This document shows positions 45,348-55,090 of a DNA stretch of 64,000 nt, piece by piece. The DNA comes from Trebonia sp963737285. GTDB taxonomy: Bacteria > Actinomycetota > Actinomycetes > Streptosporangiales > Streptosporangiaceae. A model generated the notes under the pieces. It saw only the letters and a list, made by a program, of their open reading frames with translations, had not been told where the DNA came from and searched no databases. A program made the position numbers and the translations under genes. How positions within the stretch are numbered: the first letter of the stretch is position 1; every line of letters starts with the position of its first letter. The stretch covers positions 1,922,001-1,986,000 of the forward strand of contig CAVTRT010000002.1 of NCBI GenBank assembly GCA_963737285.1, read 5' to 3'.

Positions 45348-46139
45348 CTAGTCATCCTCAGGCGTTGCCCTTGCGTGGCAAGGCGAGTGAGGCATCCTGC
45401 CATGGCGGACGGCCGCGGTGATGGCTCCGGACAAGACGGTCCCGCACAGCACGCCAACGATGGCGCCACTGACGAGCGACGCGGCGACCCTCGGCCCGCC
45501 GACCACCTCCTCAGGCCGTTCCGTGGCGACAGGGCGGCTGGCGATTGCGCCCTGGTACTCGTCCTCCATGATCCGGGCGAACCTGCGATACGTGGCAGAC
45601 TGCGCGAGTGACTTGCGGCCCGGTCCGGCAACCGCCCAGTATCGGCGCCCGGGGACGGTGCTGAACAGGTGCGCCGTCTCGGCGCGGAGCTGCGGTTCCG
45701 TTATGCCGCCGATGTCGAGCATGCACTGCCAGTAGGAAACGATCAGGTTGGTGTACTGGTGCTGCTTCCGGTACCGGGGATCGCTGTGAATCGAGTTCCA
45801 GCACTCAAGCAGGTCCGGGTCATCAAGGGACTTCAGGACAAGGTTCTCGTGAGACGCGCGCTCCGACTGCATGCGGCTGGCCGCGGCCTCGCGGGACTGC
45901 AGGATGAGCGATGCGATGACCCCGACGATCGCGATCATCCCTATGACCGCTGCGATACCCCCGTAGGCCTGTCCCTCGTTACTGAACTGGGCCCAGTCGC
46001 TGCGCCGAAGATCGCCGGCCAGCAAGAGCAGGTAGGGCACGGCGATACCGAACGCCACAGTCGCCAGCAGCGCCGTCACCCCCCACGCCGCGTACCGCAG
46101 CGCCTTGCCTCGCGGTCGAATCTTCACCGGCAAAGTCAT
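45348..46139 (-). CDS. DUF6082 family membrane protein
   Basis: 263 residues from ATG 46139 (GGAGG upstream). Two TM helices at about 18-42 and 60-82 are followed by the DUF6082 domain: LILQSREAAASRMQSERASH, DDPDLLECWNSIHS, QYTNLIVSYWQCMLDIGGIT and PGRRYWAVAGP. A short third hydrophobic segment lies near 225-245. DUF6082 genes are common in Streptomyces, near regulators and mobile genes; function unknown. Confidence 0.85.
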   Translation of the reverse strand: MTLPVKIRPRGKALRYAAWGVTALLATVAFGIAVPYLLLLAGDLRRSDWAQFSNEGQAYGGIAAVIGMIAIVGVIASLILQSREAAASRMQSERASHENLVLKSLDDPDLLECWNSIHSDPRYRKQHQYTNLIVSYWQCMLDIGGITEPQLRAETAHLFSTVPGRRYWAVAGPGRKSLAQSATYRRFARIMEDEYQGAIASRPVATERPEEVVGGPRVAASLVSGAIVGVLCGTVLSGAITAAVRHGRMPHSPCHARATPEDD

Positions 46140-46558
46140 CACGGACCTCCTGCCAGCAAGTCGCCGGCCCTCTTCCGAGCCGTGCACTGCTTCCTCTAAG
46201 AGGGACGTATCCGCCGGCCGCCAAGTTTCAGCACACGCACGCGCCTGCAGTACCCACCCGACTAGGCCCTGCGTCTGGTGGGTGAGTGAGGCGCATCCGA
46301 GAAGATCGGCGGCCGGGTGGGCTGCTGGTCCGCCACTGGCGACGCTGCCTGCTTGCGGCGGGGCGAGTGCCTCCCGCTCTGGCGGTCATCGTGCGCCGCT
46401 CGGGCGCCCGCGCAACCGGCCAACACCGCCGGTGAGTGCGCTCCCGCCCTCCAACGCGGCGCGTTCCGGTGACCGCCGGGAGGCACCCCGCCCTTGAGCG
46501 AAGGACGCCGTCCCATGAGCACAAACACCGTCGACGCGCTCCCAAGGAGGTCAACCTC
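46140..46558. other. Non-coding gap
   Basis: Between divergent genes. A GGAGG-containing stretch near 46540 belongs to the next gene. No other feature seen. Confidence 0.45.
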
Positions 46559-46971
46559 ATGAGCGAGACCACAGCTCCGCCCCCTGGTCCAGACATGGAC
46601 CCGGCGACCCGGTACGACGACACGCTCGCGCTGAACGACATTCACGCCGTCCCACCAGCCCTCGCCTGAAGGGCGCTGACGCGGACGCACTGCAGGCCAT
46701 CGCCGACATCCTCACACGCACCAGCCGCAACCCCTACCCTTCCCGGATCATCACCGCCACCGTCGAGGACGGCCCTCACGGCGCCCCGGTGGCCTGCATC
46801 GACGCCGAGGGCACCATCATTACCGTCGGCCAGGACCCTAGCGGCCCCGGCATCCGCATCGACGTCGCCCCGCGCGACCCGGCCGACGAGGCCGCCCTCA
46901 TCATCGCCGTCGGCGACACGGTCATCCATCGCGTCCACTCCAGCGGACTCCGATACGGACGCCAGTCATGA
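46559..46971 (+). pseudogene. Small unknown protein, one frame change
   Basis: ATG 46559 follows a perfect AAGGAGG. The first 36 codons (DMDPATRYDDTLALNDIHAV) hit a stop after a CCC run near 46650; in the neighbouring frame a coherent protein goes on: LKGADADALQAIADILTRTS, then ITATVEDGPHGAPVACIDAE and VGDTVIHRVHSSGL to 46971. Joined, about 135 residues. No family recognised. The shift is at C-rich sequence, so it may be a sequencing indel. Confidence 0.5.
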
Positions 46972-47370
46972 CCACTCCCGCGTTACCCCGAATCGGCAGC
47001 ATATTGCGACGCCACGCCCTGGCCCTAGCCGCCCGGGGTCCTGCGGGTAGCACACCGGGGCATCCCCAACCGGGAACCCGCCCACCGGAACGCTGAACTG
47101 CACGTTCATGACACCAGCGACTGGCCATCCGCTTTTCAGAGGGCCTGTCGTGAATACCCCCGCCTGCACCCTAGGCCCGGTCAGCCCCCTCACCTGTGCA
47201 TAGGCGATTCGGGAGTTCTTTGACCGTCTGCTTCTACTTTAGCATCCGTGCCAGATTGTGCTTGGAAGTGCCGGGTTGTCCGTGGCTTTCTGTGGGGGAC
47301 GTCAGCGCGGACCCGGACTTGTGGGGATTCTGTGGTGACACAGAGGGCGCAGGGAGCCGTGGTCCTAGCG
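46972..47370. other. Non-coding gap
   Basis: A 399-bp region, AT-richer around 47210-47300. No supported gene, hairpin or repeat. Confidence 0.4.
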
Positions 47371-48381
47371 CTAGTGAGCAACTGCCAGCCTGGCGAGGAG
47401 AGCGTTGCTAGTTTCGGCGAATGCAGGCAGGTAGGCAGAGCCGTGGGCTGGCTGCCGGTGCTGCATGTCAATGCCTGCGGCCTCAAGATCGCGGCTGAGG
47501 CGGGTCATGAGGCTGCGTGCCTGGCTGGCGATCAGGTACTCAGACTCTGAGGTACCGGCCCTCTCGTCGAGCCACGTGAGGATCTCCAGCGCCGCGGGCA
47601 GGAGGTGAACCCATGACACGAAGGCCGGCATGTCCGCGGGCCCGGCGATGCCAAGGAGCGGCGCCCATCTTTCCCGGTATGCGGTGAAGTGCCGTTCGTT
47701 GGCTGCCCAGGCGGCTTTAATAACCCCGGAGGCCACCAGGGATGCCAGGACGTCGCTGATGTTCCTTTTGGCGAATCCTGCCTCATCGGCGATCCGGGCG
47801 GCGTCGAGTGGCCCGTCCCCGTAGGTGAGCAGCACTCGCATCGTCTCGGAGCGGCCGCCTGGCCCGAATAGGTGGCGCAGCCGGAAGGACAGGTTCACCG
47901 GGAGGGTGGGGTTCGGCTCGCGTGACTTGCCGGTCCTTGCGGCCGGGGGACGGATGAAGCCGTGCTGGGCGAAGGTCGGATCCGGCCGTGAGACGAATGC
48001 CAGGACGCCGGGGCTGAAGACCGGCTCCCTGTGGACAGGGTCGGCTTGGCCGCTGGCGGCCAGATTCGCGGGCGCGGTCTGCCGGGTCCACGCGGTAACG
48101 GCAGCGACCAGGCCGGAAGGCAGGGGAAACCTGGCGGCCGGGTTCCGCAGTCGCTGGGTGGACAGGAACTGGTGGTTGAAGGCCATCCAGTCGAGCATCT
48201 CATCGAACAGTCGCGGATCACGGCGGGCGATCCCGATGGTGAACAGGATGAGGGCCTCGGGATCGACCGCCCATCGATCGGTCCCCGCTACCGTCGCTGA
48301 GACGCCGATCTGCGCCCACTGACGCCAGGTTAAGTCCAGGAGCCCCTGGCTGACCTCGTCCCTAATCTCCGAGATCCGCAT
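47371..48381 (-). CDS. Winged-helix protein, probable partner of nucleotidyltransferase
   Basis: 336 residues: an N-terminal helical region (LLDLTWRQWAQIGVSA, ILFTIGIARRDPRLFDEMLD), then a MarR/ArsR-like winged helix at about 175-240 (LFGPGGRSETMRVLLTYGDG, EAGFAKRNISDVLASLVASG) and a helical C-terminus. The layout recalls antitoxin-like partners of nucleotidyltransferase toxins such as AbiEi/AbiEii, though with no clear sequence kinship. The gene's ATG lies inside the original end of the nucleotidyltransferase gene upstream, so the two were translated together. Confidence 0.7.
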   Translation of the reverse strand: MRISEIRDEVSQGLLDLTWRQWAQIGVSATVAGTDRWAVDPEALILFTIGIARRDPRLFDEMLDWMAFNHQFLSTQRLRNPAARFPLPSGLVAAVTAWTRQTAPANLAASGQADPVHREPVFSPGVLAFVSRPDPTFAQHGFIRPPAARTGKSREPNPTLPVNLSFRLRHLFGPGGRSETMRVLLTYGDGPLDAARIADEAGFAKRNISDVLASLVASGVIKAAWAANERHFTAYRERWAPLLGIAGPADMPAFVSWVHLLPAALEILTWLDERAGTSESEYLIASQARSLMTRLSRDLEAAGIDMQHRQPAHGSAYLPAFAETSNALLARLAVAH

Positions 48382-48855
48382 TGTCTACTCCCAAGGCGCG
48401 CAGAGCGTCCACTAGGACCGAGTTGTACCCAGGCGACGGATCTTGCGTTATTGACCGGCGTGCCCCGCGATGAGCTCGCCCCGGGTCGGGCTCAGCGCCC
48501 GGAGATCGGCCTCATGGCGCCCTCCGCCCTGGTCAGCCATGGCAAAGAGCTTGAAGTGAATCTGGTCGTACCGGCTGGCGAAGTGGACGAGGAGGGCCGT
48601 TCCATATGACCTAGTTACCACCCGGCTCATGAATGCCTCGGGCAGGCCCCATTTGAGCAGGTCCGTTGCTCGGCGGAGCTCGCCGTTCTCAGCTACCGCG
48701 AGGAGATCAACGTCTCTTGTCGCGCGCCTGACAAGGCCGAGGGCGGTCAACGCCGAACCGCCGATGACCACTATCTCCGCGTGACTGCCTAGCGTCTGCA
48801 ACTGATCGGCCAGCGCGCCGAGCAGCAGGTCGATCGTCTCGTCAGTAATCTCCAT
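48362..48855 (-). pseudogene. Nucleotidyltransferase-like protein (DUF6036/AbiEii type), internally deleted
   Basis: Starts MEITDETIDLLLGALADQLQ; the nucleotidyltransferase core is EIVVIGGSALTALGLVRRAT-RDVDLLAV, with GGS and DVD motifs. Residues after about 75 jump from LKWGLPEAFMSRVVTRSYG to YDQIHFKLFAMADQGGG, lacking a segment. The frame ends at 48448, but the native C-terminus continues in another frame (NSVLVDALRALGVDNADLGD) to 48362, overlapping the next start by 20 bp. Probably inactive as written. Confidence 0.7.
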
Positions 48856-49230
48856 CTCTCGGAGCGTAGTAGACCGGGATGCTGAAGGTCCTCAATCAGG
48901 ATGTTCAATATCCTCATTCGCGATGCTGAACCCCACCGGCTGCTCCGACGACTCCCGTGCCGCCGCTTACTACAAAAAGTCCGGCCAGCCCGCTGCGGGC
49001 GAGTCACCGGGGCGGCAGGCAATCTACGCGCAGGTGGGGCCGTTCGACGGCGTGTGGAAAGTGACGGCCCTGTGGTCGAGTAGAAGGATCGTGCAGGGCT
49101 ACCAGCCCGTGCCGCGCGACCGCCGCTGATGAGCGGGCGACGCCCCGAGCCTCACGCCGCGCAGAGGAATCGCGAGGCGTCGCGCCGATCGTCGCCATTC
49201 CTTGAGGGGGCTGGGGCTGCTGTATGGGGG
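48856..49230. other. Non-coding gap
   Basis: Open frames at 48923-49129 (VGPFDGVWKVTALWSSRRIV) lack a good ribosome site. Two partial direct repeats, AGGATGTTCAATATCCTCAT and nearby TGCTGAAGGTCCTCAAT, form AT-rich symmetry at 48883-48920. Confidence 0.4.
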
Positions 49231-51972
49231 TTAGCCGGCGAATAGGCCTGGCTGTTGGCGGGTGAGGTCGGCGAGCTGGTGGCGGGTGGCGACGCCGGCT
49301 TTCGCGTAGAGGTTGGACAGGTGGTAGCCGACGGTCTTGCGGGTGATGAAGAGCTCGGAGGCTATCTGGGCGTAGCTCATTCCCCTGGTCATAAGGCCGA
49401 GGACGTCCCGCTCGCGGTCGGTGAGCCGGATCGGTGCGGGTGCTGGCGGTACTGGCTTCGCGGGTGCGGGCGGGGTGGTGGGTGCGGTGGTGCTCAGGGC
49501 CTGCCGGGTCCGTTCGGTGTAGCGGACTGCTCCGAGGCGGGTGTAGATGCGCTCGGCGCGGGCCAGCGAGTCGCGGGCGGCAGCGGTCTCCCCCGTCGCG
49601 AGGGCCAGCCGGGCGTGGTCGGCTAGCATGTGGGCCTGGTAGAGCGGTACGTTCAGGCCGGGATGGCTGGCGCTGGCGCGGATCATCGCGAGCGCCTTCC
49701 TGTGGTCCCCGGCTTGCCCGGCGGCCAGGCCCTCGATCCAGCCGGCTGCCGGGGCGAGCCATGACGGGGCGGGATCGATCGCCCTCAGCTGCCGTGCGCA
49801 GCGTGCCGCGAGGTCGGCGCGCCCTGCCCACAGCGCTGCCTGGCCTGCGGCAAGCACCCAGCTGGTGTTGTCGGGGCGCTCGAGCCCGGCGGAGATCTCG
49901 TGAAGGGCGGCGGTCCCGGTGTCGCGCATTGCCTGCTGGTCGCCCTCGGCGTGCGCCCGCACGACGCGGAGGTACAGCCCGAGGGGGTTGGGCAGCCCGT
50001 CGCGGGGGTGCTGCCGCCACCCTGCGAACAGCCGCGTGGTGATCGCGTCGGCCTCGTCGAGGCGTCCTTCCCCGATGAGCAGGAGGGGCAGGTAGATGCT
50101 GTTGCCCGGGACCAGTTCCTCGGCCAGGTGCAGGGAGACGCGGGCAGCGGTCCAGTCGCCGAGCATCCATTGCGCCATGCCGAGGCCGTCTGGTATCCGG
50201 GTGAGCGGGCCGGAGGACATGCCCAGCCGCAGTCGGCGCATCAGCTCGGCCAGGTCGTCGCGGACGGTCTCGAAGAAGCCGACGCGGGTGGCGATGATCG
50301 CCCTCCGGGCCAGCTCGTAGCTGCCGGAGGCTGGCACCGCCGCCGGCGGGCCTAGCTGGGGGTCGACCCGGGACCAGTGCCCGGCGATTGGCAGGAGGCG
50401 CTGCTCAAGGAAGGTCCTGGCATAGCGGGCGTGCAGCAGCACGCACGGGTCGTGGACCGCGAGGCCCTCGGCATCCCGCAGCACCCGATCGGCCTCGGCG
50501 GAGGGCCGGACGGAGTCGAACAGGGCGGTGGCGAGCAGTACCCCGGCCCGGTAGCGAGTCAGGTCATCGACGCGGTCCCGGGGCAGCGCCAGGACCGGCG
50601 GCAGCGTGGCGGCCGGGTCGCCGGAGTGCCCGCCGGCCAGGTCGATGAAGGCGCGGACGACGACCTCGGCCGGATCACTGGTGGCGGGCTGGGCGGCCAG
50701 CTCGGCCCTGGCCGTGGCCGGGTCGGGGATCAGCGCGGTGTCCAGGACCGACTCCAGCCAGCGCCGCCGCCGCAGCGCCGCGCCGGAGGTGACGCTGCTG
50801 GCCGCGCGGAGGTAGCCGGCCGAGGAGCGCCACTCCTGCCCCGCCCGGAGCCGCGTCGCGCAGGCTTCCAGGTCATCGGCCAGGCTGTCGTCGTAGGACG
50901 ACGCCGCGGCCAGCCGGTGATCGAGCACCTGCGCCTCGCCGGCCACCGCCCGGGCTGCCCGGGCATGCAGCTCCCGGCGCTCGCTCAGCGGCAGCTGCTC
51001 GTAGCAGGCGGCCCGGACCAGGGAATGCGTGACGCGGACGAACGTGCCGGAGCCCGTGGTGCGCGCCACCGCCAGGCCCGCCTCGGACAGCCGCTCCAGG
51101 GCGGGCAGCGGATCGGGCAGCTGCGCGACCGCGGCGGCAACGGCCAGCGGCTGCGGGCCGGAACCGAGCACCGAGATCGTGGCAAGCAATGCCGCCGCCG
51201 CCTCTGGCAGCCGAGCTGTGCGGCGGGCGATCGTGGCGGAGAACGCGGCCGGCGCCGGCAAGACCCTGCGCGCGGCGAGGTCGCCCGGGCCGTACTCGTC
51301 GAGCAGTGCCGTGAGGTACAGCGGGTTGCCGCCAGTGTGCTCCCGCATCGCGCTGGCGAGCCCGTCACCGGCGGGGCGGCCCCGGGCAGCGATGATCGCG
51401 GCAACCTGGCTGGCCGACAGCCCAGTGAGCTCTACTTGGAGCGCGCCGCGGTGACCCGCCAGCCAGCGCTGCCATCCGGGATGCTGGCCCGCTGCCAGCG
51501 GTCGCGTCCCCACCGCCACCAGCAGCCGCTCGCAGGTCGTCCGGCGCAGCAGCCACACCACGCTTGCCACCGATTCGGGGTCGGCCCAGTGCAGGTCATC
51601 CAGTCGCAGCAGGAGCGGCCGGCCGGCCGTGCCGTCGACCAGCACGCGCAGCCGCTGGGCGGCGGCGAACGGGTCGGCGATCCCGCCGCCTGCCTCCGGC
51701 AGGCCTACCCCCCACTGGCCGAGCACGCTGTAGGCGGACCGGTCGTCCTCCGCGCCCTCCGCCGACAGCAGCACGAAGTCCGCCGCCTCGGACGCCAGCT
51801 CGTCGAGCAGGCTCGTCTTGCCCATGCCCGCCGCGCCCTGCACGCAGACAACGGTCGGCTCCCCCGACCGGGCCCGCCCCAGCGCGTCCCGCACGGTCCC
51901 GAGCACCCCGTCATCCCACAGATGCACGACCAAAGCGCGATCCCCACCCCTCGACCCTGACCCGAATATCAC
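49231..51972 (-). CDS. LAL-family LuxR transcriptional regulator
   Basis: 913 residues, GTG start. AAA-type ATPase domain with Walker A GAAGMGKT (46-53) and Walker B LLLRLDDLHWAD (120-131); a TPR-like helical middle; and a C-terminal LuxR HTH (about 845-905: LTDRERDVLGLMTRGMSYAQ, IASELFITRKTVGYHLSNLY). LAL (MalT-like) regulators sense an unknown ligand, bind ATP and activate transcription. Its divergent neighbour is the secreted protein at 52149, a likely target. Full length and intact. Confidence 0.92.
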   Translation of the reverse strand: MIFGSGSRGGDRALVVHLWDDGVLGTVRDALGRARSGEPTVVCVQGAAGMGKTSLLDELASEAADFVLLSAEGAEDDRSAYSVLGQWGVGLPEAGGGIADPFAAAQRLRVLVDGTAGRPLLLRLDDLHWADPESVASVVWLLRRTTCERLLVAVGTRPLAAGQHPGWQRWLAGHRGALQVELTGLSASQVAAIIAARGRPAGDGLASAMREHTGGNPLYLTALLDEYGPGDLAARRVLPAPAAFSATIARRTARLPEAAAALLATISVLGSGPQPLAVAAAVAQLPDPLPALERLSEAGLAVARTTGSGTFVRVTHSLVRAACYEQLPLSERRELHARAARAVAGEAQVLDHRLAAASSYDDSLADDLEACATRLRAGQEWRSSAGYLRAASSVTSGAALRRRRWLESVLDTALIPDPATARAELAAQPATSDPAEVVVRAFIDLAGGHSGDPAATLPPVLALPRDRVDDLTRYRAGVLLATALFDSVRPSAEADRVLRDAEGLAVHDPCVLLHARYARTFLEQRLLPIAGHWSRVDPQLGPPAAVPASGSYELARRAIIATRVGFFETVRDDLAELMRRLRLGMSSGPLTRIPDGLGMAQWMLGDWTAARVSLHLAEELVPGNSIYLPLLLIGEGRLDEADAITTRLFAGWRQHPRDGLPNPLGLYLRVVRAHAEGDQQAMRDTGTAALHEISAGLERPDNTSWVLAAGQAALWAGRADLAARCARQLRAIDPAPSWLAPAAGWIEGLAAGQAGDHRKALAMIRASASHPGLNVPLYQAHMLADHARLALATGETAAARDSLARAERIYTRLGAVRYTERTRQALSTTAPTTPPAPAKPVPPAPAPIRLTDRERDVLGLMTRGMSYAQIASELFITRKTVGYHLSNLYAKAGVATRHQLADLTRQQPGLFAG

Positions 51973-52148
51973 AGGCTAGCCGCCCCGGCCGACGGCACGC
52001 GCTTGCGCCCCGCTACCGACCCGTCCGTGCGCTATGCGTTATGAAGTGGTCACTAATGGTCACCTAGGCAAAATGCCGGGGGTGCCGCCGGGAGCAGTCC
52101 GGCCACAATCGAGGCATACACGGACCCTTAGTCAACGGGGAGCACACC

Positions 52149-53204
52149 ATGAACGTCACTACAACCTCCATGCCGGGCCGTACCCGCCGGCCGCGGAAGG
52201 CACGGGCCTGGCGGCTCGCCGCCGTCGCCGCCACCGCCGCCACGGCGGCCTCGGTCCTGGGACTGGCCGCCGGCCCCGCGATGGCAGACACCACCCTGAC
52301 CAACGGCCCCACCATCCAGATCGGCCAATTCACGCCGACCGATAGCTATGGCTCTGCGTTGGTTCTGCCGGGGAACAACGGCAACACCGGCGTACCCACC
52401 CAGATCTTTGTCCGGTCGAACACCCCCCAGACTGACCAGGCACTGACGATGGACCTCGATACAGGAGACGCAGGCCCGGTCAGCACGTCCGACGAGACTG
52501 ACGCGCCAGGGGCCCAGGACTGGCATTTCCAGCGGATCGGGTACGTGGGCCTCTCCACGCCCGCATCAGCGGCCCTCATCTCCATGGGCGCGCCGTCAAC
52601 GCTGCTCCAGGCCGTGCCCGTCTACCATATCGTCAGCAATGTGCACGCCAATTACGACGGCCCCAACTGCCTGACCGCCATGGGGACCGCCGCCGGGTCT
52701 ACCGTGGCAAGCGAACCGTGTTACAGCAATTCACCCAGCCAGATGTGGGTGGTCGGCACCACAAGCGAGGACGACCAGTTCATCGACGGCAGTACCGGCC
52801 AGTACTACACCATGCCGTTCGGGCACACGGCGCAGAGCATCCAGAACGCCATCATGGTTGCCACCGGCCCCTATGGTGAGGCCAACTGGGAGCAGTGGTT
52901 CAGCACCGCCCTGCAGCCCGACGGAACGCCGTCGCCGGAGGCAGTCATCGAGAACGTCGCCGCGCTCGCCGCCGACGGGTGGAACACGAACACCGCCCCG
53001 GTGCTGGCAGCAGTCGGCAACCTGGCCGGCGTCAACTCGGGCGTCACCCTCGAAGCCCAGGACTGGCCCGCGATCGGCGCAGACGCGACCTGGCTGCTGT
53101 CGGCAATGAACCTGGCAAGCCCGACAACCTACAACCAGACGTACGGCAGCACCAGCACCGCCTCGGCCCAGTGCTCCATGTTTGGCTGCCTGATCGGGGA
53201 CTGA
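52149..53204 (+). CDS. Secreted protein of unknown function
   Basis: 351 residues. A twin-basic and hydrophobic N-terminus (RRPRKARAWRLAAVAATAAT) ends with an AMA cleavage site near residue 46; the rest has no TM segment. Cys pairs near 181/197 and at the end (CSMFGC) may form disulfides. A Trp/Gln-rich part (WVVGTTSEDDQFIDGSTGQY) resembles ricin-B-like carbohydrate-binding loops, but I cannot confirm a domain. Divergent from the LAL regulator, whose control is inferred. GGGGAGC precedes ATG. A terminator hairpin follows. Confidence 0.85.
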   Translation: MNVTTTSMPGRTRRPRKARAWRLAAVAATAATAASVLGLAAGPAMADTTLTNGPTIQIGQFTPTDSYGSALVLPGNNGNTGVPTQIFVRSNTPQTDQALTMDLDTGDAGPVSTSDETDAPGAQDWHFQRIGYVGLSTPASAALISMGAPSTLLQAVPVYHIVSNVHANYDGPNCLTAMGTAAGSTVASEPCYSNSPSQMWVVGTTSEDDQFIDGSTGQYYTMPFGHTAQSIQNAIMVATGPYGEANWEQWFSTALQPDGTPSPEAVIENVAALAADGWNTNTAPVLAAVGNLAGVNSGVTLEAQDWPAIGADATWLLSAMNLASPTTYNQTYGSTSTASAQCSMFGCLIGD

Positions 53205-53278
53205 CCCGCACCGCTCCGGCACCCGGGAAGCATGAACCGTGAGCCAGTGCGGCGCAGCCGGACAGGACCACAGCACGA

Positions 53279-53312
53279 GAAGACCGCCGACGACCCGCCG
53301 TCGGCGGTCTTC
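53279..53312 (+). terminator. Hairpin, 14-bp stem
   Basis: GAAGACCGCCGACG pairs perfectly with 53299-53312 around a 6-base loop, 75 bp after the secreted-protein stop. Confidence 0.75.
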
Positions 53313-53320
53313 ACCCCTCT

Positions 53321-53655
53321 TAGGGACTGTAGTTTCAACGGTGTAACTCAGAGTAACTAGTGGGACACCAAGTGACTGACATGGCGACGAACGAGCAGCA
53401 CGGCGCGGCGCGACTCTCATCGGCTGACGAGCAACTGCTCCGCGAGCTGACCGAGCGGGCCCGCGAGGGCGGCCTGAAGCTCACCGGCGAGGGCGGGCTG
53501 CTGGGCCAGCTGACGAAGATGGTGATCGAGGGCGCGCTCGAGGGCGAGATGGACACGCACCTCGGGTACTCAAAGCACGACCCGGCCGGGCGGGATGGCG
53601 GCAATTCCCGGAATGGCCACCGGGCCAAGACGGTCATCACCGAGGCCACGGCCCC
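53321..53655 (+). mobile_element. IS256/mutator-family element, left end and N-terminal scrap
   Basis: An inverted-repeat-like end, TAGGGACTGTAGTTTCAACG, begins at about 53321. It is followed by a mutator transposase start: LTGEGGLLGQLTKMVIEGAL, then HLGYSKHDPAGRDGGNSRNG and TVITEAT. It ends at about 53655 where an unrelated ~60 bp and then the IS3 element begin. Confidence 0.8.
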
Positions 53656-53763
53656 GGCGTGTTTGTCTTAAGTGACAGTTGGGCTGTGCTGCCTGGTTTC
53701 AGGCGTATCCGTAGAGGGTGGACCGCCCCGGCAAAATTAGAGGGACTAACTTGCCGACTTTAA

Positions 53764-54680
53764 TTATCCTACCAGGATTCCCTGACGCGCGTGATGCTGT
53801 TTCTCGAATTCCTCCGGAGGCATATACCCGCACGCCGAGTGGAGCCGTTCCTTATTATACCAGGATACCCACTCCAGTGTGGCGAGAGCTACATCACTCA
53901 CGCCTTTCCATGGACCATCCGACTCGATAAGCTCCTTCTTGTACAGGCTGTTAAGAGACTCGGCCGCCGCGTTATCATAGGAATCGCCCTTGCTCCCGAC
54001 CGAGCGCGCGGCTCCGATCTCCTGCAGCCGCTCGGCATACCGGATCGACGTATACTGGACACCGCGGTCGGAATGATGAACCAGCTGCCCCGGGTCAAGA
54101 TCATCGCCGGCCCGCCAGATCGCCATTTCCAGCGCATCGAGAGCCAGATCGGCCTGCAGCCTGTCGCCCACCTGCCAGCCGGCAATCTTCCGGGAAAACA
54201 GGTCCATGACGAAGGCGACATACACGAAATCACCCGTGACTTCCACATACGTAATATCCGCCACCCAGCGCTTACTCGGCGCATCCGCAGAGAAATTACG
54301 CTCCAGCAGGTCAGACGGACGCTCCGCCCCGGCCGCCCCGGGCACCGTGGTCCGCGGCCTCTTCCGCCTGGCCTGCACGCCGCCGATCCCCAGCCCGCGC
54401 ACCAGCCGCTCCACCGTGCACCGGGCAACGATGATCCCGTCGCGGTTCAGCTGCCGCCATACCTTCCGCGCACCGTACTTCCCGCGCGCCTTCCGCGGAT
54501 CCTCCCATACCCGCATTACCTCCTTCTTCAGGTACTCGTCGCGGATATCGCGGGCGGTCTTATCCTGCTTCCTCTTCCTCGCCGCGTAATACGTGGACGG
54601 CGAAAAATCCAGCACCGCGCAGACCGGCTCGACACCGAACCGGTCCCGGTGAGAATCAATGAACTCGACTAGCGCGGCAG
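53764..54680 (-). CDS. IS3 OrfB integrase subunit
   Basis: The rve integrase has the catalytic Asp in ADITYVEVTGDFVYVAFV, the second Asp in HHSDRGVQYTSIRY and the Glu in NAAAESLNSLYKKELI (D-D-35-E). The first 20 residues lie upstream of any start and are reached by frameshift from OrfA. It is intact to its end. Confidence 0.9.
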
Positions 54681-54998
54681 TTTCACGTCGAGTTCCCGGG
54701 CGAAATAAGCGCTCGCCGCCTTCAGGATCTCATTCGCCCGCCGCAGCTCCTTGCTTTCCCGCTCCAGCTCCGCGATCCGCCTCTTATCGTCGGTCACGGT
54801 ACCGGGCCGCCTCCCCGAATCGACTTCCGCCTTCGCCACCCAGCCCCGCAGCGTGTCCGGATGCACGCCGAGCCGCTCGGCCACCCTCTGGATTGACCCG
54901 CGGTCGTTCCCCGATTCCGCACGCAAGTCAAACACCATCTGCACCGCCCGTTCCCGCAGCTCAGGCGGGTGTACCTTCCCGGATCCCATGAGTAACAT
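54669..54998 (-). CDS. IS3 OrfA (HTH subunit)
   Basis: 109 residues: HPPELRERAVQMVFDLRAES, VAERLGVHPDTLRGWVAKAE is the HTH, followed by a leucine-zipper-like part (ELERESKELRRANEILKAAS). The stop overlaps the orfB coding stretch (reading ALVEFIDSHRDRFGVEPVC), so the fused transposase is made by -1 slippage. Confidence 0.9.
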   Translation of the reverse strand: MLLMGSGKVHPPELRERAVQMVFDLRAESGNDRGSIQRVAERLGVHPDTLRGWVAKAEVDSGRRPGTVTDDKRRIAELERESKELRRANEILKAASAYFARELDVKLPR

Positions 54999-55090
54999 CC
55001 TTCCCTGAGGTCACACCCTCCAAGGAAGCCGGGGTGGTCCACCCTGTCCGGCAACCGCACGGGACGGGATCGCGAGCGAGGACGGCAACG

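Larger units (their letters stand above)
53715..55045 (-). mobile_element. IS3-family insertion sequence, apparently intact
   Basis: Ends are inverted repeats: AGGGTGGACC-G-CCCCGGC (53715) and, reversed, AGGGTGGACC-A-CCCCGGC (55045), 17 of 18 matching. orfA and orfB overlap in the standard -1 frameshift arrangement. No 3-bp target duplication is seen (TAG left, GTC right). About 1.33 kb. Confidence 0.85.

Noticed and set aside
50377..51960. 527-codon plus-strand frame opposite the LAL regulator
   Set aside because: Gly/Arg/Gln-rich shadow; Walker motifs and HTH belong to the minus strand.
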